From positions 1-33,117 of the IMG/VR virus record IMGVR_UViG_3300020438_000139: DNA of 33,117 nucleotides. One strand, 5' to 3'. The translations under genes were made by a program, and so were the position numbers. Below the pieces are notes generated by a model. It made no database searches, had not been told where the DNA came from, and saw only the letters and a list, made by a program, of their open reading frames with translations. Within the stretch, counting starts at the first letter, position 1. The number at the start of each line of letters is the position of its first letter. Origin of the DNA: a virus. Of this stretch, positions 7,961 to 15,912 are shown in pieces.

Positions 7961-10900
7961 ATGAGCAACTCAAGACAAATTGCAGCGCTACCAAATATTC
8001 TAACGTTAATTGATGACGCTGGCGGACAATTTATAAAACAACAGGCGGCGGCCACCACTACAAGCTATACAATTACGTGGCCTTCTGCAGTTGGCTCTTC
8101 TGGAGCTGTTCTCGCGCTTACAGATGGCTCTGGCGGTCTAGGCTGGCAGAGCAGTTTGGGTATTGCTTTAGTTGGCGGAACTGTAAATAACAGTGTTATC
8201 GGTGGATCTACTCCTGCAGCAATTACGGGTACTACAATTACTGCAAATACTGCTTTTGTAGGTCCTTTAACTGGAAATGCTACAACTGCTACTGCTCTTG
8301 CAACTGGTAGAACTTTTAGTTTTACAGGTGATGCAACGGGTACGAGTGGTTCCTTTACTGGTGCTGCAAATGCTACTACATCTCTTACTCTTGCCGCTTC
8401 TGGTGTAAGTGCAAATTCTTATGGTTCAGCCACTGCAATTCCAGTAATTACTGTAGATGCAAAAGGACGAATAACAGCTGCTTCTACTGCTGCTATTTCT
8501 TCCTCTTTGACAATTGCAGCCGATAGCGGCTCAAATGATACCGTTGGGATTGGAAGTGATACTCTTACTTTTGCAGGTACTTCAAACGAAGTAGAAACTA
8601 CTGTATCAAATAATCAAATTCAAATCGGGCTACCTACAACGGTATCCGGTCTTACTACTGTAAATGCTACTAATTTACAAGGTGCTCTTGCTGGAACAAT
8701 TGCAAGTGCTACCACTGCTGTTACTCAAGCTGCTTCTGATAACACCACTAAGGTTGCTACTACGGCTTATGTAAATACAGCTGTCGCAAATTTGGTTGAC
8801 TCTGCTCCTGCAGCTCTTGATACGTTGAATGAATTAGCGGCGGCAATGGGCGACGATGCTAACTTCTCTACTACAATTACAAACTCCATTGCTACTAAAC
8901 TTGCATTAGCCGGCGGTACAATGACCGGTAATCTTGATCTGAATGATAATGTAAAAATTCGTGTAGGATCGAATCAAGATTTAGAAATTTATCATGATTC
9001 TAGCCTAGCAATGAATAATATCACTACTGCTGTAGGGTCACTTCTATTTGGAGTACAAAGCAGCGGTTCCTTTACCTATAAGTTAGGAACTACTCAAAAA
9101 TTTCAAATAGGATCCGGAGCATCAGTGCTAGCGGATCCCTTACGCGTTCCTATTGTTACCGGAAACAGTCTCTATGGTATTGACTACCAGCAACAAGCAT
9201 TGCTACCTTACTCTACTAATCAAACTGTAGATGATACCGTAGATCTAGGCTCTTCTTCAAAGCAGTTTAGGGGTATCTATGGAGTTAATATCTATGCAAG
9301 TACTGGAATTACTGGTACTTTAGTCACTGCTGCACAAACAAATATTACAAGTGTTGGTACTCTTGGTAGTTTAAATGTCTCAGGAACTGTAACAGCAAAT
9401 GCTTTTAGTGGTGCTTTAACGGGTACCGTTGCAGGTAATGTAACTGGTAATGTTTCTGGATCAGCAGCAACTGTAACGGGTGCTGCACAAACTGCAATCA
9501 CTTCCGTAGGCACTCTTTCAGCTTTAACAGTATCTGGAGACCTAACGGTTGATACAAGCACTTTGAAAGTAGATAGCAGTAATAATCGCGTGGGTATTTT
9601 GAATGCTTCCCCAGATGTTACTTTGGACATTGGTTCTGCTACTGACTCAATTCACATACCAGTAGGTACAACCGCACAGCGTCCAGGCAGTCCTGCAGCA
9701 GGATACTTCCGATACAACAGCAGCTTAAGCCAATTCGAAGGCTATACAAGTGCTTGGGGTGCAATCGGTGGTGGTGGCACAAACACATTCAATCATAATG
9801 TATTTACTGGCAACGGATCTACTACAGCTTTTGCACTTGCAGCAGCAACTGAAAGCGAAAACAATTTGCTTGTATTTATAGACGGTGTATTCCAAGAGCA
9901 AGGTGCATATAGTATTGCAACTTCTGGGGGTACAACCACTCTTACAATGAGTGCTGCTCCAGCAAGCGGAAGAAAGCTTGTTGTTTATCAAGTATCCGCA
10001 GGCGTCTCCGGAAGCAATCTGAATATAGATACAATGACAGGTGATGGAAGTGATACAACACTTACACTTTCAATTAATCCTGTGAGTGAGAATAACGTTC
10101 AAGTTTTCTTTGACGGTGTATATCAGAATAAATCAACCTTTAGTGTATCAGGAACTACTCTTACATTTTCTACTGCTCCGCCCACAGGTGTAGAAGTAGA
10201 AGCAATGACGTTTACTCAAACTGAAGTAAATGTTCCTGTATCGAATACCGTTGATACTGTACACCTCAAAGCGGGTGCAGTTACGACTGCAAAAATTGAA
10301 TCAAGTTTGGATCTGAGCGGTAAGTCTCTTACACTTCCTGCAGTTGCAGTTCCAAGTGCTTCAACCGCAACAACTCAAGCAGCGAGTGACAATACAACAA
10401 AGATTGCTACAACTGCATATGTAACAACTGCAATTGCAGCTCTTATAGATGGTGCTCCTGGCACTCTCAATACTTTGAATGAGTTAGCAGCAGCACTTGC
10501 AGACGATGCAGCATTTTCTTCTACAATTACTACTAGCTTGGCGGCAAAAGCAAATCTTGCAGCTCCAAACTTTACTGGAAATGTAACTTTTGATACCACG
10601 ACTCTTACTATAGATGCCTCAAACAATCGTGTGGGTATTGGTACTGCAAGTCCTGCAACTCAAATGGAGTTGTCTTTTGCTGAAACAGTTTTACAGGCAA
10701 AATCTACTAATGCATCTAATTTTTCATCAATTAGATCAATGAACTCTGATTCAAACCAAGCAGCAATTATTCAATATGGTGCATCAAAAGCTGCTTATGG
10801 TGCTTTTGGAAGTGGAGAGAGTGCTTTTTATTCAACAACTGCAACTACTCTTATGTCAGATAATGCTAGTAGTGGAATTATTAAATTTGCTACTGGTGGT

Positions 10901-12424
10901 AATACAGAGCGTATGCGGATTGACACTAGCGGTAATGTGGGCATCGGAGAATCTAACAACTCAGGTTATCTTTCTCCAGATTTGGTCGTAGTGGCAAAAG
11001 CGCAAAATGGCGGCATTACTGTCAAAAGTTCAAGCACAAGTCATGCAGGAACACTAGCTTTTGCTGATGCTACTTCTGGGACGGCGACATACGATGGATA
11101 CATCCAATATGAGCATAATAATCGTGCGTTGACATTAGCTGCTGCGGGCAGCGAAGCCATGCGCATCGACAGCAGCGGCAATTTGCTTGTTGGGAAAACG
11201 AATAATGCTTTAGCAAACAATGGCGTTGTTTTAAGAAGCGGGGGAGAAATCCTTGTAACAAATACTAATGATGTCAGTGGTAATTTTAACAGACTAAGTT
11301 CAGATGGCGGGATTGTTTCATTTTATCGCGATGGCTCAACCGTAGGCTCGGTGGGCGCTGCAAATGGTGACCTAAATATAGATGGCGATACGGGGATTCG
11401 TTTCCAATCATCAAGTTTAATGCCGCGCAGCGGCGGGTCAGATGCGGACGCAACCGTTAGTTTAGGTTTGTCTTCTCACCGCTTCACAGACCTTCACCTG
11501 TCAGGCACTTCCAATGTTGGAGTCGCTCGATTCACAGGACAAAACCTTGCTCACAGTGCAGCGTCCTTAGTCATTGGTCACGAAGGTTCTAGCAAATCAC
11601 AAATAAGAGCCTACGGAATCAACGCGGGAACAATCGGGTCGTTGGAATTTATGGTGAGCGCTTCTGATGGAACTGGCAGTCATTCGATGACGCTAAACCA
11701 GACCGGCTTAGGCATCGGTGAATCGTCCCCGTTAGGTAAGCTTCATGTGAAAACAGCCGATTCTGGTGCAACGGTGGACGCGAGTGCTGATGAACTTGTG
11801 GTGGAAGGTAACGGTAACACTGGGATCACTATTCTTTCGGGTCAGTCATATTCGGGCAGCATTTATTTTGGCGATGCCGGTGTCAATTACGACGGCTACA
11901 TTGCTTATTCACAGGCTGCTAGAAAGTTCGTTTTCGGCGCAGCCGCTGGCGCAAATACCGTAGAAATCGACTCAACAAGCGTGCTTCTAAACGGAATAGT
12001 CACAAAGCCCTACCAGCCAGCGTTTTTGGCTAAACCAACATCCCCTCAAAATAATCTAGGCACTAGCAATAGCACTGTTAGTTTTGGAACTGAAATTTAC
12101 GACCAAGGTTCGAATTTTTCCTCTGATACATTCACGGCTCCTGTTACGGGTAAATATAGCTTCAACGCAGTTATTAGGCTTGACCAAATAAGTACGAATG
12201 CAAATTACATAGAAATAAAAATCGTAACATCAAACAGAAACTACCACTGGTTAATGGACCCCGACGGTCTTGATAGCAACCCAGCGTATTGGAATGGACA
12301 GGTCAATTGTCTCGCAGATATGGATGCGGGTGACACTGCAAAGGTTTTTTTCAATCAGTCTGGTGGAAGTACAACAACTGACATTTCAACTGAAAGTCAT
12401 TTCAACGGATTTTTGGCGTGCTAG
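7961..12424 (+). CDS. Large tail fibre with C1q-like C-terminal domain
   Basis: Predicted 1487 aa, the longest gene here. Modules in order: an N-terminal anchor (LTLIDDAGGQFIKQ, GLGWQS), a GNATTATALATGR/TAIPVITVDAKGRITAAS shaft, a first copy of the roughly 70-residue ATTAYV/TLNELAAAMGDDANFSTT module (8712-8934), a QDLEIYHDSS unit, two VFxDGVxQ strand units, a second ATTAYV module (10361-10584), several NNRVGIGTASP and MRIDTSGNVGIG units, then about residues 1353-1487. This last part (FGTEIYDQGSNFSSDTFTAP, TGKYSFNAVI, MDAGDTAKVFFNQ, HFNGFLAC) has the strand order and terminal FxGFL signature of a C1q/TNF-like trimeric jelly roll, a plausible receptor-binding head. Roughly 10900-12000 is more GC-rich than its surroundings, suggesting a recombined segment. 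Confidence 0.85.
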   Translation: MSNSRQIAALPNILTLIDDAGGQFIKQQAAATTTSYTITWPSAVGSSGAVLALTDGSGGLGWQSSLGIALVGGTVNNSVIGGSTPAAITGTTITANTAFVGPLTGNATTATALATGRTFSFTGDATGTSGSFTGAANATTSLTLAASGVSANSYGSATAIPVITVDAKGRITAASTAAISSSLTIAADSGSNDTVGIGSDTLTFAGTSNEVETTVSNNQIQIGLPTTVSGLTTVNATNLQGALAGTIASATTAVTQAASDNTTKVATTAYVNTAVANLVDSAPAALDTLNELAAAMGDDANFSTTITNSIATKLALAGGTMTGNLDLNDNVKIRVGSNQDLEIYHDSSLAMNNITTAVGSLLFGVQSSGSFTYKLGTTQKFQIGSGASVLADPLRVPIVTGNSLYGIDYQQQALLPYSTNQTVDDTVDLGSSSKQFRGIYGVNIYASTGITGTLVTAAQTNITSVGTLGSLNVSGTVTANAFSGALTGTVAGNVTGNVSGSAATVTGAAQTAITSVGTLSALTVSGDLTVDTSTLKVDSSNNRVGILNASPDVTLDIGSATDSIHIPVGTTAQRPGSPAAGYFRYNSSLSQFEGYTSAWGAIGGGGTNTFNHNVFTGNGSTTAFALAAATESENNLLVFIDGVFQEQGAYSIATSGGTTTLTMSAAPASGRKLVVYQVSAGVSGSNLNIDTMTGDGSDTTLTLSINPVSENNVQVFFDGVYQNKSTFSVSGTTLTFSTAPPTGVEVEAMTFTQTEVNVPVSNTVDTVHLKAGAVTTAKIESSLDLSGKSLTLPAVAVPSASTATTQAASDNTTKIATTAYVTTAIAALIDGAPGTLNTLNELAAALADDAAFSSTITTSLAAKANLAAPNFTGNVTFDTTTLTIDASNNRVGIGTASPATQMELSFAETVLQAKSTNASNFSSIRSMNSDSNQAAIIQYGASKAAYGAFGSGESAFYSTTATTLMSDNASSGIIKFATGGNTERMRIDTSGNVGIGESNNSGYLSPDLVVVAKAQNGGITVKSSSTSHAGTLAFADATSGTATYDGYIQYEHNNRALTLAAAGSEAMRIDSSGNLLVGKTNNALANNGVVLRSGGEILVTNTNDVSGNFNRLSSDGGIVSFYRDGSTVGSVGAANGDLNIDGDTGIRFQSSSLMPRSGGSDADATVSLGLSSHRFTDLHLSGTSNVGVARFTGQNLAHSAASLVIGHEGSSKSQIRAYGINAGTIGSLEFMVSASDGTGSHSMTLNQTGLGIGESSPLGKLHVKTADSGATVDASADELVVEGNGNTGITILSGQSYSGSIYFGDAGVNYDGYIAYSQAARKFVFGAAAGANTVEIDSTSVLLNGIVTKPYQPAFLAKPTSPQNNLGTSNSTVSFGTEIYDQGSNFSSDTFTAPVTGKYSFNAVIRLDQISTNANYIEIKIVTSNRNYHWLMDPDGLDSNPAYWNGQVNCLADMDAGDTAKVFFNQSGGSTTTDISTESHFNGFLAC

Positions 12425-12456
12425 GCTGAAACAAGCAATCTTAAAGGAGATTAAAA

Positions 12457-12723
12457 ATGGCAAACTTAACAGTAACAATAACACTTAACGATACTCAACA
12501 AGCGATTATGACTAATGACTTGTTGGACATAAAGACATGGATAGAGGACGCAGTAACTGGCAAAGAAAATAATTGCTGGAAACGTATGCAGACTGAGTGG
12601 ACTACAAAACTTATGAATGATGATGGTTTTACGGATCCTATTCCTAGTAATCAAGCAGACTTCGTGTCTCTTGTAACTGGTAGAAGTGATTATCAAACTC
12701 GTGCAGAAAGAGACGCTGAATAA
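12457..12723 (+). CDS. Small conserved phage protein (MANLTVTITLND type)
   Basis: Predicted 88 aa, preceded by AAAGGAG. It begins ANLTVTITLNDTQQAIMTND and continues with a helical WIEDAVTGKENNCWKRMQTE segment. Short proteins with an N-terminal MANLTITLNDTQ strand and a WxxxAxxxK helix are common next to tail fibre genes in phages; their role is not established as far as I know. It sits between two large fibre genes with separate ribosome sites on both sides, so it may be an accessory or chaperone of the fibres (inference). Confidence 0.6.
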   Translation: MANLTVTITLNDTQQAIMTNDLLDIKTWIEDAVTGKENNCWKRMQTEWTTKLMNDDGFTDPIPSNQADFVSLVTGRSDYQTRAERDAE

Positions 12724-12730
12724 ATCGTCT

Positions 12731-12752
12731 AAAGGAGAATAACTAAATGGCA
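12731..12752 (+). repeat. 22-bp translation-start module, copy 1 (copy 2 at 15897-15918)
   Basis: The 22 bases from AAAGGAG through ATGGCA (AAAGGAGAATAACTAAATGG plus CA) are identical at 12731-12752 and 15897-15918, in each case serving as ribosome site and start codon of a large fibre gene. In the second copy the first 12 bases also encode the last residues and the stop of the S74 fibre. A related AAAGGAGATTAAAAATGGCA precedes the gene at 12457. The identity suggests duplication of a 5' end during fibre gene expansion. Confidence 0.85.
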
Positions 12753-15700
12753 CTCACAACAATACCATCAGAACTATCATCAGTCTCGGGCATTAGTGAT
12801 AGCTCCACTTCGACCGCAATTACGATAGACTCAAGTCAAAATGTAACTTTCGCAGGAAATGTCACTACGGGGTCAAATACTATCTCGGGTGTTCTTTCGT
12901 CTGTAACGGGGTCTCTCGGGTCTGCTGCAACTGCAACAACTCAAGCTGCTTCTGATAATACGACAAAGATTGCAACAACTGCTTACGTCACAACTGCACT
13001 TGCAAATATGGTAGACTCTGCGCCCAGCACGCTGGATACACTCAACGAATTGGCAGCAGCATTAGGCGATGATGCAAACTTCTCTACGACTGTTACAAAC
13101 AGCATCGCAACAAAACTGCCACTTGCGGGTGGTACGATGACTGGTAACATTGCTCATGCATCAGACTTTACGATAGACGCTGGTGGCGACATTACTCTTG
13201 ATGCGGATGGTGGTGAAGTATTTTTTAAAGATGGTGGCACCTCAACTGGCAAAATAAGGATGAATGATGGCGACTTACAAATAAGGTCGCTTATCAGTGA
13301 TAAAGATATAACGCTTGAAGGAAACGATGGTGGATCTATCTTTGAAGCGCTGCGCCTTGATATGTCAGCGGCAGGTTCAGCATCCTTTAATCACGACATT
13401 CAAATGGTAGATAATGGTTTACTAAGAATGGGTGCAGGTGGAGATTTAATTCTTACATCTGATGGCACTAATGGAACTATTTTTGCTAATGAAGGCAACC
13501 TAACATTAGACACCGCAGGTAACATCATTCTTGATGCTATTGGACATATCAGCACCCCCACAGCAGGAACTTCAAATGTAAAACTAGGTGTCAACGCTGG
13601 TAACAGCATAGCCTCTGGCGGCAACTACAATACTGTCGTGGGCGATGAAGCAGGTACGGCTTTGACTACTGGTGACGCTAATGTTGCAGTGGGTTATCAA
13701 GCGTTAACTACTGAAGATGCTCATGGGTTAAATACTGCTGTTGGTTATCAGGCTCTTAAAACCCTAAATGCAGGTGCTGACGGAAACAACACGGCAGTAG
13801 GTTATATTGCAGGGGTTTTTATAACTAGCGGGATTCGCAATACTATTATGGGTTCAGAGGCTGGGGACGCTCTAGAAGATGCCAACGATAACGTCGCTAT
13901 CGGAGCATTAGCACTAAGCGGTGATACGTCAGGTAGTCAGTCAGTAGCTATTGGTAGAGGCGCATTAAAGGTACAAGACTTTACTACTCCGACAAATACT
14001 TACAACGTAGCGGTGGGGTACAGTGCTGGTGAGGCAGTCACCACGGGAGTCCGCAACACGCTCATCGGCGGTCTAGCTGGAGATGCACTACAGACAGGAA
14101 TAGAAAATACTGCTATTGGAATGGATGCACTCAGCTCGATTATTAGTGGAAACTATAATACTGCGGTAGGCACCGAAGCACTTGTAAATCTAAGCGGAGC
14201 AACAAACTATACTACAGGAATAGGTCGTGATGCAGGTAAGCTAGCAACAACCGCCGATAATTGTGTTTGGGTAGGAGGTAACTCCGGCCCTCAAGCCTCT
14301 ACGAGTACCGGAAATAATAATGTAGGAATAGGCTTTCAGTCACAATTTTCTCTTACATCAGGACATTCAAATATTGGTGTAGGAACTAGTGCTTTGTATG
14401 GTCTAACTGATGGAGTTCGAAATGTTGCGATGGGCTATGGTGCAATGGAAAATGGGAATGTACAAGGAGAAGATAATGTAGCTATTGGTCACAACTCTGG
14501 AACTCAGATGACTAGTGGTAGCAATAATACTGTACTTGGAGCCTATGCTGGAGATGCAATTAATACTGGTAGCCATAATGTAGGTGTAGGACACTCTGCG
14601 CTTGGAGCATTGCAATCAGGAGAGTATAATGTTGCTATTGGGTTTCAAGCTGCAGATAATTTAACTACAGGACATACAAACGTAGCAATCGGTAAAAATG
14701 CTATGAATAATACTGGTACTGCCCATGCTTATAATGTAGCTATCGGAGGAGAAACTCTGATGGAGACTTCTCAAAGTGCTCAAACCGCAGTTGGATTCCG
14801 AGCACTACGATTAGCATCTAGCGGAACAGATAATACCGCAATAGGCTATGAGTCTATGGAAAAGGATGTAACTGGAGTTGGTAGTACGTGTGTAGGTAAA
14901 TATGCCGGTAAAGAAATTACTTCTGGCGGCTATCATACTATGGTAGGGTATGGTGCTGGCAACAATACAAATTCGTCAAGTAATAATACCTGTATTGGAT
15001 ACTATGCAGCCTATAATAATACTCAAAGTGAGCAAAATGTTTTTGTAGGTTCACAAGCAGCAATAAGTTTTAATCCAAGTGGAAGTGGAGTAGGACGTAA
15101 TTCTATTGTAGGATTTCAATCCAGTTACTATAATATAACAGGTACAAGAAATACTTTCAATGGTTATAGAGCTGGATTCGGAGCAAGTGGTCAAAGCGCT
15201 AGTAATAATACTGGAATAGGCTGTGAAGCACTTGCTTCAATTCAAACTGGTTATTCGAATACCGCCTTGGGTTCAGGGGCGGGCGGCTCTGTTAGTACGG
15301 GTCTCAATAATATATGTATTGGACAGGGTGCAGGTAGCCATAATGTAGGTCTTAGCACTGGAAGTAATAATATTATCATAGGTGCTTATAGTGATACAAG
15401 TGCTGGTAATTCAGACACACAAGTAGTTGTTGGATATGATGTTACAAGTCAGGGAAACAGCACCTTTACTACTGGTAAAGCAGGCTCTTGGGTAAAACTT
15501 ACTTTTGGAAGTACTACAGTTAGTTCTTCTTCAGACGTAAGACTCAAAGAAAATATTCAAGACTCCACAGCAGGACTATCATTTATCAAAGATCTTCGAC
15601 CAGTAACTTTCGAGTGGAAAAAGAAAAAAGATATTCCAGAAGAGTTTAGAGGATACGATGCAGACTCTGATGAGCCAGTAATTGGTGAAGGCGGTGTTCA

Positions 15701-15908
15701 TCATGGTTTTATCGCTCAAGAAGTAAAAACTGCGATAGACAATCACGATGAAATTAAAGATGCATTTGATATGTGGTCAGAAAATCACGAAGGAGTACAG
15801 CAACTCGGAGGAACAGCTTTAATACCAGTCCTTGTGAAAGCAATGCAAGAACAACAAGAAATGATAGAAGCTCTACAGGCAGAAGTGGCAGCACTTAAAG
15901 GAGAATAA
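12747..15908 (+). CDS. Large tail fibre/spike with YadA-like repeats and S74 self-cleaving chaperone
   Basis: Predicted 1053 aa. Residues 60-135 hold the ATTAYV/TLNELAAALGDDANFSTT module shared with the neighbouring fibres. Residues of about 285-900 are a long run of units of roughly 20-25 residues such as NTAVGYQAL, NVAIGALALSG, NTAIGYESM, like the left-handed beta-roll of YadA/trimeric autotransporter heads. The last 125 residues form an intramolecular chaperone (peptidase S74) domain: SDVRLKENIQD begins at Ser929 (codon at 15531), then FEWKKKKDIP, HHGFIAQEV, and a C-terminal coiled coil EQQEMIEALQAEVAALKGE. In characterised members this domain trimerises the fibre and cuts itself off just before the conserved Ser. 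The mature fibre would therefore be about 928 residues. The receptor is unknown. Confidence 0.88.
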   Translation: MALTTIPSELSSVSGISDSSTSTAITIDSSQNVTFAGNVTTGSNTISGVLSSVTGSLGSAATATTQAASDNTTKIATTAYVTTALANMVDSAPSTLDTLNELAAALGDDANFSTTVTNSIATKLPLAGGTMTGNIAHASDFTIDAGGDITLDADGGEVFFKDGGTSTGKIRMNDGDLQIRSLISDKDITLEGNDGGSIFEALRLDMSAAGSASFNHDIQMVDNGLLRMGAGGDLILTSDGTNGTIFANEGNLTLDTAGNIILDAIGHISTPTAGTSNVKLGVNAGNSIASGGNYNTVVGDEAGTALTTGDANVAVGYQALTTEDAHGLNTAVGYQALKTLNAGADGNNTAVGYIAGVFITSGIRNTIMGSEAGDALEDANDNVAIGALALSGDTSGSQSVAIGRGALKVQDFTTPTNTYNVAVGYSAGEAVTTGVRNTLIGGLAGDALQTGIENTAIGMDALSSIISGNYNTAVGTEALVNLSGATNYTTGIGRDAGKLATTADNCVWVGGNSGPQASTSTGNNNVGIGFQSQFSLTSGHSNIGVGTSALYGLTDGVRNVAMGYGAMENGNVQGEDNVAIGHNSGTQMTSGSNNTVLGAYAGDAINTGSHNVGVGHSALGALQSGEYNVAIGFQAADNLTTGHTNVAIGKNAMNNTGTAHAYNVAIGGETLMETSQSAQTAVGFRALRLASSGTDNTAIGYESMEKDVTGVGSTCVGKYAGKEITSGGYHTMVGYGAGNNTNSSSNNTCIGYYAAYNNTQSEQNVFVGSQAAISFNPSGSGVGRNSIVGFQSSYYNITGTRNTFNGYRAGFGASGQSASNNTGIGCEALASIQTGYSNTALGSGAGGSVSTGLNNICIGQGAGSHNVGLSTGSNNIIIGAYSDTSAGNSDTQVVVGYDVTSQGNSTFTTGKAGSWVKLTFGSTTVSSSSDVRLKENIQDSTAGLSFIKDLRPVTFEWKKKKDIPEEFRGYDADSDEPVIGEGGVHHGFIAQEVKTAIDNHDEIKDAFDMWSENHEGVQQLGGTALIPVLVKAMQEQQEMIEALQAEVAALKGE
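13593..15430 (+). repeat. YadA-like beta-roll repeat region
   Basis: A degenerate repeat with the core N[TVN][AG][VI]G and a period of roughly 60-75 bases runs through this part of the fibre gene. The first third (to about 14120) uses more GC-ending codons than the rest, which suggests a composite origin of the array. Confidence 0.75.
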
Positions 15909-15912
15909 CTAA

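Noticed and set aside
13593-15430. Repeat array considered as CRISPR or non-coding repeat
   Set aside because: The repeats are degenerate, in-frame and encode a YadA-like protein roll; there are no identical repeats with unique spacers.
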